A DNA stretch of 64,000 nucleotides from Hypericum androsaemum (lineage: Eukaryota; Streptophyta; Magnoliopsida; Malpighiales; Hypericaceae), in assembly GCA_963995505.1 (NCBI GenBank), contig OZ023192.1, positions 8,167,001 through 8,231,000 of the forward strand. The letters are read 5' to 3'. Each line of letters opens with the position of its first letter. Positions within the stretch are counted from its first letter, which is position 1. This document shows positions 13,160 through 25,559 of the stretch, one piece after another. A program made the translations under genes and the position numbers. A model generated the notes under the pieces. The model worked only from the letters and a program-made list of their open reading frames with translations. It was not told the DNA's origin and did not search any database.

Positions 13160-14365
13160 CTAGGAAACTGCCCTTAGTCTTGAGTTGGAGATGGTGGTGG
13201 TGGTGGGATATTGTATCCAGATCGCTCCACCATTTGCTGGATGTAGTAGCCTTGATGTCGAAGTTCCCGCTCCATTCATGGTGTACATTACCTCAAGGAC
13301 CTTGCTCGATCGGTCAGGTGCGCAACCGGGCAACCGAGATGGTTCTGCGTCTTCACCTCCTTCATCGTGATCTTCCTCTCCTTCATCGTGATCTTCCTCT
13401 CCTTCGTTGGTACCTCCCTCCATAGACTTTGGCCTTTCATCTTGGTGTAGCTTCCAACATTGTCTCTCCGCTGGGTAGAGGAAATGAGAGTACTTGTTCA
13501 CCACCTCTGCTCGTCGCATACTGTCCATTGTACAGAATGGTATTGTGGACTACAACGGCTCCAAGGATTGTTCATCAATCCTGCCAAAAAAAAGCCAAAG
13601 TAGTAATAATGTGTCCAAGAGGCAACTTCTTTGGGTTCTTTCTCGAGTTTTCCCGAAAAATATCAAAAATGCATGAAATTGAGTTGAACTTTAATTGCAT
13701 CTTCACACAGTATAAGATAAATAATTCACGTTGTTGAATTTTATTATCCTCCAATTTTCCAAAAAGTGAAGTGCAAATAAACTTGTGAAGCAAGAGAAGA
13801 GGGCCATCTTCAATCAAACCATTAGGAGAATTTCGGCATTAAATTTCGGAAATCCGGTAAGAGATTCCCAAAATCTATCCACAATAAACGTCCCGTTTTT
13901 AGAAAGACCACCCTTTTTGATATCACATGCATTTGACATAATATCTTCATCAACCACAAACTCGTAATCACCGAGGCGACATTTCAATCGTGTTTTGTCT
14001 AAAAACTCCAACGTAGTGTAAAATTCAAGCACCAAGTTTGCAATTCCAGGCATAGGAGTAAACATAAATTCCATCCAACCAAGGTGCCTAGCAAACTCTT
14101 TCATCTTCTTCATTAGTGACATCTTAATCAAGAAATTAGGGTCAAAATAATGACCGTGTGGGCGTGGAAGAGTAGAAAGGGCTTGGAACTTTTCACCTTC
14201 TTGTGATGAAGCGATGAAGAAGGGGGCGTTGTACCGTTTACAGATGTCTTTGATACCACGCTCCTTTATGTCCACCGGAGGTGCATGTTGAGCATCGACC
14301 ACATGTGTTGTCACTTGCTTGCCCTTATTCGCCTTGGTAGCCTTGGGTGCAATGGAATTAAGCAA
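13160..14365 (-). pseudogene. Athila env-like / ORF-1-type region, frameshifted
   Basis: An open frame at 13814-14365 (183 residues) holds a segment reminiscent of plant Athila-type third ORFs: KDICKRYNAPFF, ARHLGWMEFM, VLEFYTTLEFL and RLGDYEFVVDEDIMS. It continues in another frame at 13575-13817 (FICTSLFGKLEDNK), so a frameshift lies near 13815. Further down, an acidic Glu/Asp stretch with two 21-bp repeats (about 13374-13415) precedes YYIQQMVERSGYNIPPPPPS near the end, again in a shifted frame. No signal peptide or membrane segment survives that I can point to, so 'env-like' describes position, not shown function. Confidence 0.5.
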
Positions 14366-14619
14366 ATCTGGGTTTTGGGCGAGTTTTGAATTTTGGGGTT
14401 TTGGTTTGGGTAATTGAATTGGTGAGGTGTTTGAGTGTTTGTGTAGGAGGAGATGGAAATGGGATAGGTAATTGGTATAGAGAATGAAGGAGTTGGTTAA
14501 TTAGGATGATTAGGAGATTTGGGATCGTTGGGTTCTAAAGGGGAGACTTGGGGAAATGAGTTTGGAGGAGAGTATGGAGACTTAGGGGCATTAGCTCGGG
14601 TTTCATCACGGTTTTGTGA

Positions 14620-14829
14620 GCCACGACCGTGGCATGATGGGCCACGACCGTGGCGTCGTGCCTTTAAAATGCCCAGGACTTACAGCAAGTTTGCCACGAC
14701 CGTGGCAGGTAATGGCCACGATCGTGGCCTTCTAGAGCTGGGCCACGATCGTGGCTTCTTCGATTTTTCCTTTCGCCCCCTTACAAAGAAAATGCCACGA
14801 TCGTGGCTTGTTTGGGCCACGACCGTGGC
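14620..14829. repeat. Cluster of seven 14-bp palindromes GCCACGAYCGTGGC
   Basis: Copies start at 14620, 14641, 14693, 14715, 14742, 14794 and 14816. Three (14715, 14742, 14794) have GATC at the centre and are perfect palindromes; four have GACC and mismatch only at the centre. Start spacings are 21, 52, 22, 27, 52 and 22, so six copies form two sets offset by exactly 101 bp. The DNA between copies is only weakly alike in the two sets. The cluster lies in the non-coding gap between integrase (ends 15138) and the env-like frame. Confidence 0.95.
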
Positions 14830-15137
14830 CCTTTTTGTTCGGTTCTCCTTCATTATTTCAAATTCCTCCTTCGTTGGGCCACATGGTGTACCGTTTAGGC
14901 AGGTCGATCCCAATTTTGGGACGGGGGCTACGCCCCTGTGTGCCTTGTCAATCATCCAACAGTCCAAATCACCTTCAAAAATGCAAGAGATCCCATAAGC
15001 ATGAAATTAACACTTCAAAATCATACAAGAATAAGAAAAAACATAAAAGAAACACACACATAAAGGCTATGACGAATATAAAGACAATACAAAAACATGC
15101 TAAGTTATAGTCGTTAGCTTGACTTTACTCCCCTTGT

Positions 15138-18100
15138 TCATGCATTGGAGGGTGAGGTGACGGATTGCACCTCCGAACTTTGCTTAATATCCCCACCAAG
15201 GTAAATCTTGCACCTTTGGCCATTCACTTTGAAAACTCCTCCATCTCCACTTTGTAACTCGAGTGCTCCGAATGGGAACACCCTTGTAATTTTGAATGGG
15301 CCACTCCACTTTGACTTGAGTTTTCCCGGGAAGAGTCTCAATCGGGAATTGTAGAGAAGAACTTGTTGGCCCTCCTTGAACTCTTTCTTGATAATATGGG
15401 CATCATGTCTCTTCTTCGTACTCTCCTTGTAGAGTCTTCAACTCTCGAACGCCATGTCTCGAATTTCATCCAACTCTTCAAGTTGTAGCACCCTTCGTTC
15501 ATCGGCCTTTTTGTAATCGTAGTTAAGGGTCTTAATGGCCCAAAATGCACGATGCTCAAGCTCAACCGGAAGGTGGCACGCCTTGCCATATACAAGCTTG
15601 TAAGGCGACATCCCGATAGGCGTTTTGAATGCCGTTCGATAAGCCTATAAAGCATCGTCAAGCTTGTTCGCCCAATCTTTTCTTGCTCCCCCGACCATTT
15701 TTTCCAGGATTTTCTTGAGTTCTCGATTCAAGAGCTCGACTTGACCACTTGTTTGGGGGTGATAAGGTGTAGAAACCTTGTGAGTGACCCCATACCTCTT
15801 CAATAAAATCTCAAATGGTATGTTGCAAAAATGCGAACCACCATCGCTGATAATAGCCCTTGGCACTCCAAATCTCGAAAAGAGCTTTTTGATGAAACGA
15901 ATAACCACTTTAGCATCGTTTGTTGGTGAGGCCGAAGCTTCAACCCACTTAGAAACGTAGTCCACTCCCACCAAGATGTACTTATTGCCATAAGAGGTTG
16001 GAAACGGTCCCATAAAATCCAATCCCCAAACATCAAAGAGCTCTACTTCAAGAATTCCAGAGAGCGACATCTCATTCCTCTTTGAGATATTCCCAGTCCT
16101 TTGACATCGATCACACTGAGCAACGAACAAATGAGCATCCTTAAAGATATTAGGCCAATAAAATCAATATTCAAAGACTCGCGATGCGGTTCTTGTCTCT
16201 CCATAGTGACCTGAGTATGGGGTATTATGACATTGCTCCAGAATATTCACTACTTCCCAATCAACAATGCACCGTCTAAGCACCCCATCACTACACCTCT
16301 TGAAAAGGTAAGGATCATCCCACACATAGAGTTGAACATCCCTTAGAAATTTCTTTTGTTGGGGATAACTCAAGTCTATAGGTATAATGTCTCCAACTAG
16401 GAAGTTGGCAAAATCTGCAAACCAAGGGGCCTCCCTATTATTCACCAACATTAAAGATTCATCCAGAAACTCTTCTTGAATTTTGCCGTGAGCCTCCATT
16501 CTGTCACTTTTCTCGAGCCGAGAGAGACGATCCGCAACAATATTTTCTGAGCCCTTCTTATCCTTGATGGACAAGTCAAATTCTTGTAGCAATAAAATCC
16601 ACCGCATAAGTCGAGGCTTAGCATCTTGTTTAGAGAATAAATACCTCAAAGCTGCATAGTCCGTGTAGATAATCACCTTCGCCCCAAGCAAATATGGATG
16701 AAATTTATCACAAGCATACACGACCGAAAGCATCCCCTTCTCGGTGGTTGTATAATTGAGTTGGGCACCCGCCAACACTCTACTTGCACAGTAGATAACA
16801 TGAAGCTTTCCCTCCTTCTTTTGACCAAGCACACATCCCAGAGCAATATCACTCGCGTCACACATCATTTCAAATGGTAGCTTCCAATCCGGAGAAGAGA
16901 TAACCAGAGCTGTGACAAGAGCTTTCATCAGAGAATCAAATGCTTGACGACATGGCTCATCAAAGTTGAAAGGTACTTCCTTAACTAGCAAATTGGTAAG
17001 CGGCTTTGCGATGAGAGAGAAATTCTTGATAAATCTTCGGTAAAATCCAGCATGGCCAAGAAAGGCTCTCACTCCTTTAACTGAAGTAGGTGCTCTCATC
17101 TTCTCTATTACTTCCGTCTTGGCTCTATCAACTTCCATACCAGCTTGGGAGATCTTATGCCCAAGAACGATCCCCTCATCCACTATGAAATGACACTTTT
17201 CCCAATTGAGAACGAGGTTCTTCTCTTCACATCTCTCCAATACTTTATCTAAATTAGCCAAGCAACTTTCAAAAGAGTCTCCAAACACCAAAAAATCATC
17301 CATGAAGATCTCCATAATCTTCTCATTCATCCCCCAAAAGATAGCCTCCATGCATCGTTGGAATATTGCCGGAGCACAACTTAATCCAAAAAGCATACGT
17401 CGATAAGCAAAAATACCGAAGGGACAAGTGAAAGATGTCTTTTCTTGATCTCTTGGGTAAATTGCGATTTGGTTGTAGCCGGAGTATCCATCCAAGAAGT
17501 AATAATGAGAATACCCAGCAATTCTCTCCAACATTTGATCAATGAATGGGAGAGGAAAATGATCCTTGCGTGTGGCATCATTCAACTTTCGGTAGTCAAC
17601 GCACACCCGCCATCCGGTCACCGTTCTTGTGGAAATGAGCTCGCCTTCATCATTGATCACAACAGTCATTCCTCCCTTTTTTGGGACACAATGGATCAGG
17701 ATTACCCACTCACTATCCGATATGGGATAAATAATGCCGGCCTCGAGGAGCTTGATCACCTCTTTTTTTACAACTTCTTTCATATTGGGATTCAATCTCC
17801 TTTGCCGATCTACCCTCGGCTTCGCTCCCTCTTCCATGTGGATATGATGCATCACAATTTTAGGACTTATCCCCTTGATATCGGATATTTGCCAAGCCAT
17901 GGCCTTAATCCGTTTGTTCACAATTTTGAGCACTCTCTCCTCTTCCTCATTGGAAAGCTTGTTGGATATGATAATAGGGAGTCTCCCTCCATCTTCCAAG
18001 AATGCATATCTCAAATGTGAGGGTAGCTCTTTCAACTCTAAGGATGGAGCCTTAATAATAGAAGGTGGAGTACGATACTTCAAATGAAACTCCAAATCCT

Positions 18101-18782
18101 TATAGAGAACGTTCTTATCAGCTTCTTCCTCGAACTCTTCTATGTTCTCCTCTTCTTGTTCTCTATATAACGCACCCTCTTTCTCATCTTCAATCCTTGA
18201 TACGCTCTCCTTGCCGAATTCGAGGACACATTCCTCCACCACATCAATCTTCATGCACGTGCCTTCATCAAGAGGGTGACGCATCAAATTAGACATCTTG
18301 AATTCTACTTTTTCATCCCTTATCTGGAGAACCAATCTTCCATCATGAACGTCCACCAAGGCACGTGCCGTGTTAAGGAAGGGTCTGCCAAAAATTAATG
18401 GACAACTCTTGTCCTCAACAAAATCCAGCACCACAAATTCCACGGGAAAGATGAATCTGTCAATCTTCACTAAGACGTCCTCAACAACCCCGAAAGGCTT
18501 CTTTATAGTTTGGTCGGCCAACTGGAGAAGCATAGAAGTTGCTTTCACCTCAGACAAACCAAGTTTCCTAAAAATAGACAAAGGCATCAAGTTAATGCTA
18601 GCGCCTAAATCACATAAACATCTGGGAAATTCAACATCACCAATAAAACAAGGAATAGTGAAACTCCCCGGATCTTGTAACTTTGTCGGGAGATCCTTTG
18701 AGATGAGAGAGCTACATTTTGCTGTGAGGGCTACCGTCTCTCCATCATCCCACTTCCTTTTCTTTGTGATGAGTTCCTTCAA
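15138..18782 (-). pseudogene. Athila pol: protease, reverse transcriptase, RNase H, integrase with stops
   Basis: The long frame 16164-18782 begins with the aspartic protease (CDLGASINLMPLSIF), then RT with WRVCVDYRKLNDATRKDHFP, FLDGYSGYNQI and the catalytic box FMDDFLVFG, then RNase H (MCDASDIALGCVLGQ, YTDYAALRYL, NIVADRLSRLE). The integrase zinc-finger start (HNTPYSGHYGETR) reaches a TGA at 16164-16166. The same frame continues at 15645-16130 with [25 protein letters not shown] and a QVELLNRE glutamate. It stops at TAG 15645-15647 and again at TGA 15438-15440, then runs to 15138. All three are consistent with single base changes in an otherwise intact gene. Start of pol relative to gag is frameshifted at 18779-18782. 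Confidence 0.93.
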
Positions 18783-20653
18783 AACTTGGTGTAGTGGGGA
18801 ACTTGGTCCAACATCTCCAGAAAAGAGACACTAATTTGGACATTTTTCATTTTCTCCATAAACCGAAGAAATTTCTCGTCCATCCCATTCTTCCTCTTAA
18901 CCCTTTGAGGATAGGGTAGAGAGGGGGTCTTTGGTGGTGGTGGCACATACACCTCTTCATCATCAATCTCAATATGCGGACGTTTCTCTTTCTCCGTCTC
19001 TTCTTTGTTTTCTTCATTCATTTCTTCATCATTGGCCTCCACATTGTCTTCCTTGCCCTTTCGATTGATCTATTGAGAAGATATTTTCTTTCCGCTTCTC
19101 AAGGAAATTGCATTCACATTTTCTCGAGGGTTTGCTTCTGTTGAGCTTGGAAGAGAGCCAGACTCTCTATGGGCATTTTCCTTTGCGATTTCCCCAAGTT
19201 GCATCTCCATATTGTGCATGGCGGTTGCTTGACCCTTAATAATTTGTTCTAAATTATTCTGCCTTGCTCCTTGTTGATTTATGGCTGTCAGAATTTGTCC
19301 TTGTTGGCTAACCATCCCACCAACTTCTTGCATAAACTTGTCCATCTTCTCAAATTTCTCCTCCATAGCTCCCATTCTATCCCCTAAGAAAGCACGTGGT
19401 TGAAAATCCAGAGGTGGCCCTTGATGCGGAATACGTAGAGGAGGTCTTTTATCTGTGACAATCGCCATATTATCTTTATTATTCCCTCCTTTCCAAGAAA
19501 AGTTTGGGTGATTTCTCCACCCGGGATTGTAAGTAGAAGAGTACGGGTTGTTTCCCATCCGATTTGCTCCTTGCCCTTGGCCACCAACAAAATTCACTTG
19601 CTCCATGTTGGAGTTCATCATTGCACACTGGTTCATCTCGTGACCAACATTACCACAAACAGCACAAGTTGTTTGCACGGATACCGTATTGACTTTGTTC
19701 AAGCTTAAATCATTCACCTTTTTTGCCAATAATGCTAATTGAGCTTGAATGGAGGAGGCAACATCAAGATCAATCACTCCTTTTTGCTCCCTGTTGGGTT
19801 GCCTTGTTCTCTCATTTTCCATTAAAATGTTTGTAGCCGCCAACTCCTCCAAGATGTGGTAGGCGTCATCCCTCTCCTTTCTCAAAAAAGATCTGTTAGA
19901 GGCAGCATCAACCGTACCCCTCGTAGATGGTCCAAGACTAAAGTAAAACGTTTGGAGCAAAGACTCCTCTGTCAAGTTATGGTGTGGGCAACCCCTTTAC
20001 AATCCCTTGAATCTCTCCCAAGCTTCACTCAAAGACTCATTCTCAAATTGTTGAAAGTTGTTAATCTCCTTCATGAGTCTATTTGTCCTTGAGAAGGGAA
20101 AATACTTGACAAGGAAGGCGTTAGCTAACTCCTCCCATGTGGTTATTGATGTCCCGACCAATTGCTTGTACCAAAGCTTAGCCTTGTCCTTCAAAGTAAA
20201 TGGAAACAACCTAAGCTTCACGGCATCATCGGAAGCTCCATTATACTTGAAAGTATCGGCTATCTCCATGAAGTTAGCAATATGATCGTTGGGGTCTTCA
20301 CTTGGTAATCCATAGAATTGGACCGAAGCTTGAAGCATGTGAATCACGGCTGGCTTGATCTCGAAGTTGTTAGCCTTTATAGTAGGCCTTTGAACTCTGG
20401 ACATTGCCCCCCTTAAGGTAGGCCTACCATAATCCATGAGAGTCCTTCGTGGAGCTCCATCTCCTTGCGCATCTTCTTGCACTTCTCCTTGCGCATCATC
20501 CCTTTGGTGAGCGTATTGGTTCATCCTTGCTTGAATTCTTCTTTCTTGTCGCAATGTCCTTTCTAAATATCCAATGTCCACTTCGATTTCCACAGGCAAA
20601 TTGTTGGTGCAGCGAGTTAAGGGCATGCGACCATCTAATACCTTGCAAGACAA
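18779..20653 (-). pseudogene. Athila gag with two in-frame stops and a frameshift
   Basis: Gag is open from about 20653 (first ATG near 20626) to TAA 19997-19999, resumes in the same frame to TAG 19070-19072, then to TGA 18779-18781. The core includes QFYGLPSEDPNDHIANFMEI, KLRLFPFTLKDKAKLWYKQL and FSRTNRLMKEINNFQQFENE, the usual plant gypsy capsid block. A zinc knuckle CAVCGNVGHEMNQC lies in the second part, and KKTPSLPYPQRVKRK-like sequence near the end joins gag to protease. The last stop results from a one-base loss in a T-run, which shifts pol out of frame. Confidence 0.9.
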
Positions 20654-20737
20654 GCAACAAATGCACTAAGTAACCGAGTAAACAAAATAAATATCCTAAT
20701 CCAAGTTCGTAAGCCAAATTAAGCGTCTATCACTAAG

Positions 20738-20755
20738 TCCCCGGCAATGGCGCCA
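20738..20755 (-). promoter_or_regulatory. Athila primer-binding site (tRNA-Asp type)
   Basis: Minus strand tggcgccattgccgggga starts two bases inside the 5' LTR. It matches the 3' end of plant tRNA-Asp(GUC) except for one base (A for G at position 8), as recalled. Athila-lineage elements commonly use this primer. Confidence 0.8.
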
Positions 20756-20757
20756 AT

Positions 20758-22176
20758 TGAAAGGAAGGTTTTTCACCCCCCCCCTTGCAATAATGAGTAA
20801 GTAAGGGATTATCGTCCCACAAGGACTAAGTTCTAGGCCGCAAACTCGACTTCACCACTAGTGTAGGACTAAATGAGAAGGTTTTGTCAAGTCTAAACAC
20901 ACAATCTATTAGTCAAAATAACACTACTACTAAATAAGATGATTTTACAAATAAAATAAGAGTGGGCAAGGTACTAATGACAAACTAAATGACCAAACAA
21001 TTCAAGGGGTTTACTAACTTCGCGTTATGATCCGAGTGTTTCTAAGGCAACTAATCTACGCTCTCGCCATAAATTAGTCTAAAATGATCATTCACTAGGC
21101 CTAGATGAACTAAATGCGCCTTCGCCACAAAATAGCCACCTATCCTAACTAACAACCAAATATAATCTCCACTCCAAGGACACCCAATCACCTAATGAGA
21201 TCTCTCATCAAAAGACAACTAGTCAACTAGTCCAAAGGTCTATTAATCCTAACCCCTCTCGGCGATTAGCATTAAACAACTCATAGTCAAGGTGATCAAC
21301 CAAAACTAAGCTTTAAGCTCCAAAACTAGAACATAATCCTAAGCATTTAAACCCCCTAAACCATAGGCTAAATAGATGTCAAGGCACCCAACCCACTAAT
21401 CAACTACTCACACATATTCACCAAATAGCTCAACATATTCATTAAACTATGCAAGCAAAACATGAACAAAAGAGGGAGTAAGAGAAAGCTCAAGATGATC
21501 TTCAAAGCTTCTTCAATATCCTCCTTTCCAAGGTTCACCAAGTTTTCTTCCAAGATGGAAGAGTTAGTGGAGAGTTGTTATCAAAATATCTAATGTCTAT
21601 CTAAAGGAAAGCCAAGCAAAGGCTTTTATACAAGATTTTTCCCCCAAAATGTCTCAGCCACGAAATTATAATTAAAGCCCAAAATGGGCCCAAAACAAGT
21701 CTTCAAATTCGGCCCACTTGTGATGAAATCTTGACAGAATTGGACCAGACATTGAATCCAGCGTTCTCCCCTCTTAGACTCCGAATTTGAAGAAGACCAT
21801 TAGAGATAAAGTTGTAGCCCCGGATGTCTTCTTTCCAGAGCCATCTCACTCGTCTCCATCGGACTTTGGATGAGAAAGTTATCAGTATTGGAGTCACAAG
21901 AGGTCCACCTCGCCCATGTCTCCGAGGTCTCGATTAAGCGTCCTTCCTCCCGGCAAATCAAATCGCATACGATGACCCAAGGTGACTTCACTTCCTCCAC
22001 TTCACCTCACCAAATCTCCTAGCATGAAGAAAACACAACAAAAACCTAAGACTACACTAAAACAAACAATGCACGATAAATGACATTACGACAATGAAGA
22101 ACAAACAAAAGCAATAGAAAAAATGATAAATCTACTCTAAAATAAACACAAAAGATGAGTGTTTCCACACTCATCA
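20758..22176 (-). repeat. Athila 5' LTR (right copy)
   Basis: 1419 bp, same termini as the left copy; the flanking acgtc at 22177-22181 is the target duplication. It would hold the promoter of the element. I did not pin down a TATA box. Confidence 0.95.
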
Positions 22177-22181
22177 ACGTC

Positions 22182-23532
22182 CTCACCGGGAACACTACTA
22201 TCTTGGCTCCCTCTAGTGGCATCGTTCCACCTAAGCCGGTTGTAGCTCGACCTTGGCAGACGAGGTGCGACTCACTGAAGACGTTGTTGACGTCGTGATT
22301 GCAAAGGTTTTTTTAAAATATTGCTTGTTGTTCCTAGTGAGAGTGAAGGGAGTGGGGCAAAATAGTAAATACATACGAGTAAAGAGTAAGGGTACATGCT
22401 TGAAGTCGTGACAATTCAAGATTTTAAATCAACGGTCCAGATCTGAGCAGGATGATGAAAAGGGTACATCTTGAAATCGTGAAAGTTCAAGATTTTAAAT
22501 CAATGGTCCAAATCTGAGCAGAATGATGATGCCTATTCTATATTGTCAGCACTCAATCCATTGCCATAAAATGGACTGTCAATTAGAAAAATATATGTCG
22601 CTCCATCAAACTTTTTAAATTACAAAATAATTTTATACCAAATTACAAATTTGCCAAAAGAAGATAATTTTCGACCAAAATTACCCAATAATATAGGCTT
22701 GTGCTGCTAATACCAACATATAATGGAGGAAGAAGATAAAGTGGGAGGAAGAAGAAAGGGGAAGGAAAGAGGGATTTTTTTTAATTTTTTAAGTGAGAGG
22801 GACATTTTAGTCTTTTCAAAAGGGAATTTGCCGGAGAAAATTGCATATTCCGGTGACAGGGACCCGAGAGTATAATAAAATCGAATACGGGGGATGGCAA
22901 AATAATTTTTCAAAATCAAGGGATGGAAGAAGTAGCGTGATCAAACACGAGGGACCTGAAGGTAATTTGCCTATTCTTTTTTCATCCCTCGCTGTCTTTC
23001 CTGATTCCCGACGACTTTTAAAACCACCCCATCCCTTCCTCACCCTTTTTTTTTGACGAATCCCTTTCTCTTCGTTAAATCAGTTGTCCAAATGCCCAAC
23101 CAATAAGGGTTCGATTACCAACTATTCTAGATCGTGTGTCCAAAATGTGTACGAATTTTTTTTCTTATCGTGGTACCACAATACAATTTTTTTTTCATTT
23201 TAAGTGATAACACGAAAGAAAGGTTCATATTGTGATTACAAAAGAAAATTTTGTATTGTGGTTGACTACGAAATTTTTTTTTCATATTGTGGTCTACACG
23301 AAATATTTTTTCGATGTGCCAATACGAAGAGCAGTTTCTTATTATAATACCACAATACGAAAAAAGAATTCATAGTTATTTATGATATGTGAACCTGAAT
23401 ACTTAGAAAGTGGACCACATTTTTGTAATACATGGGGCTTGGGTTGAGGTTTTTCCCTATATACAACCAAAGCACCAAGCTTCCCTTCTTCACCCCTTAT
23501 ATATTTTGTACCATTACAAGAAAGCCTAGTCA
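22182..23532. other. Intergenic DNA between the Athila element and the hairpin array
   Basis: No gene seen. It contains a 72-bp tandem duplication (22390-22532, listed separately). It also has a stretch (23165-23365) in which ttgtggt/accacaa words recur in both orientations among T-runs, a weak foldback. The rest is AT-rich single-copy-looking DNA. Confidence 0.5.
22390..22532 (+). repeat. Two-copy tandem duplication, period 72 bp
   Basis: The first copy starts gggtacatgcttgaag at 22390, the second gggtacatcttgaaat at 22462. Both continue with ttcaagattttaaatcaa and ggtcca(g/a)atctgagcag. A handful of substitutions and one indel separate them. Confidence 0.9.
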
Positions 23533-25427
23533 AGTTATTTCTAAATTTTATAAATTTAGTTGGACAATTTTGGACAGAATGACTTTTGTTCAGTTAATTG
23601 AGCACATCTTTCTCAATTTTGCTTCAAATGATAGAAATGAATATAATTCAGAAACTAAATACACGGACTACAATTTATTTGTTGACAAGTTTTGACAAAA
23701 AGAAATAAAATTTGGTGAAAAATGAGATCTAAGTTGTTAAATTCTGATTGGCCACATGAGAGGTGGAACCAATCACAAACTAACATTTGCCTTCCTTGCA
23801 AATTGACACAAGGACCTTGATGGAGGAGATGCTTATCCATTCAGGGACCTTATAGGACAAGAAAATAGCCAGAGGAAACAAAAGGCAAAAAAGTCGCAAA
23901 ACTGAAATAGAAGAGAAAAAGGAGAGAGGGCAAGAAGAAAGAGAAAGAAGCAGGGGAAGAAAGAACAGCTTGGTAAGTTAACTTTTGCTCAGATTTGGAC
24001 TTTCATATCTTTATTAAAGTTGTATAGGACTTAACAATCTTTCTAACGGTATATATATGTTCTATTTGGATAAAATAATCAACGGGAAATAAGTTTTCAA
24101 CTATAGACTGATTACTGCAGTATTCAATTGAGCAGTGGCTGACAAAGTACTTGGTAAGCCTATTTGATCTCCGAATTAGACTTTAGTTTCTTCTTACAAG
24201 TTGTAGAAGACTCAATTAGCTTTTTAATGGTATATTATACACTCTATTTGGATGAAGAAATCTTCCTAAAAGCTATGTTGAAAGTCAGACTGATAGTTTG
24301 GGTTTGAAATTGAAGGGGGCCAAGAGTTAAGACTGAGTAAGTAGATTCTTTAGAACTCTAAGCTAATTTCTAGACTCTGAGTTATCAAGAATATATAGGA
24401 GAGTTTAGGTATGGTAAATGGATGTACCAATTTTGGCAGAATATCGAGATGTATGTGATATTTACTGAAGCTAGAAGCGGTTGAGCTTATCGTGTGCTCC
24501 GTATGTGACTTGGTTGGGAAAGTGAGGAACTGACCTTATTTTTGTAATTAGAAATTATTATACAGAGCATATAAGACTTCCTCAAGATGCTTTTGGTAAA
24601 GAAAACTATCTTAGAAGAACGGTTGAAGGTTATAAGTGAAAGGAGAATCAGACTCGGGAATCAATACTATTTAGTGAATCGTTTGTATAAGCGTATAGAA
24701 TATGATAAATTGATTTTTTGGTGCATGTACATGTTTCAGACCTTGAATATGTGCATCTCATGCATATGAGTTATCTTTGAAGTGGTTATGTGCATATGTG
24801 ATATGTTTGGTCATACTTGGGTTGGTTGGTGATATATGTGGTATTTGTGTGTGGCCAGCTAGGAAACATATATTCTTTCTTAATCCAAATAGAACATATG
24901 ATATACCATTAAAATCTTGGAGTCCTCTACAACTTTCATGAAGACATTAAAGTTCAAATCTGAGAGGAAGTTAACTTACCAAGTTTTCTTTCTTCCCCTG
25001 CTTCTTTCTCTTTCTTCTTGCTCTCTCTCCTCTTTCGCTTCTATTTCAGTTTTGTAATTTTTTTGCCTTATGTTTCCTCATTTTTCTGGATATTTCCTTG
25101 TTCTACAAGGTCTGAATGGATAAGCATCCCTTCATCAAGGTCCTTGTGTCAATTTGCAAGGAAAGAAAATATTAATTTGTGATTGGTTCCACCTCCCATG
25201 TGGCCCAATCAGAATTTAGCAACGTAGATCCTATTTTTCACCAAATTCTGTTACTTTTTGTCAACATATATCAACAGATAAATTGTAGCCCCGTGATCTA
25301 GTTTCTGGATTATATTTATTTGTAATATTTGAAGTAAAATTGGGAAAGATGTGCTCAATTAACTGAACAAAGGTCATTCTGTCCAAAATTGTTCAACTAA
25401 ATTCATAAAACTTGGAAAGAACTTGAC
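23533..25427. repeat. Giant inverted repeat A of the hairpin array
   Basis: The left arm (about 23533-24070) runs aatttagttggacaatttt, gattggccacatgagaggtgg, accttgatggagg, a purine-rich gaagagaaaaaggagagagg tract and ctaacggtatatat. The right arm (about 24885-25427) is its reverse complement, ending ccaactaaattcataaaact. Between them is a centre of about 0.8 kb. No ORF or transposase is present. The arms are about 85-90% alike by eye. Confidence 0.85.
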
Positions 25428-25559
25428 TAGGCTTTGTTGTAGTTGAACTATAATTCTAAGGAGACTATAGAATATATATGAATACTTCCAAACTCATCTC
25501 ATATGTAGCTTGTACTATAGAATACCATTTATTCCAACCGATCATTTTCAAATTAAATT

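Larger units (their letters stand above)
10157..22176 (-). mobile_element. Full-length Athila-type Ty3/gypsy retrotransposon, defective
   Basis: The element is bounded by the 5-bp target duplication acgtc (10152-10156 and 22177-22181). Order on the minus strand: 5' LTR, tRNA-Asp-like primer site, gag, protease-RT-RNase H-integrase, palindrome cluster, env-like region, long 3' non-coding part, polypurine tract, 3' LTR. Athila affiliation rests on the primer type, the protease motif CDLGASINLMPLSIF, the long post-pol region and the 1.42-kb LTRs. Five in-frame stops and one frameshift in gag-pol make it non-autonomous. By eye the LTRs differ at about 25-30 of 1418 positions (about 2%). At a commonly used plant rate of 1.3e-8 per site per year, that would put insertion well under one million years ago (inference). 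Confidence 0.93.

Noticed and set aside
13160..13528. 122-aa minus-strand frame as an independent acidic protein
   Set aside because: It is the tail of the Athila env-like region, crossing a frameshift; the acidic part comes from two 21-bp repeats.
14620..14829. CRISPR-like array (short repeats with spacers)
   Set aside because: Only 14-bp palindromes with unequal spacing inside a plant retrotransposon; no cas genes.
14519..15110. Open frames of 159 and 119 codons with repeated HDRG/PRPW words
   Set aside because: These are readings of the palindrome cluster; the DNA palindrome is the conserved unit, and three frames are open at once.
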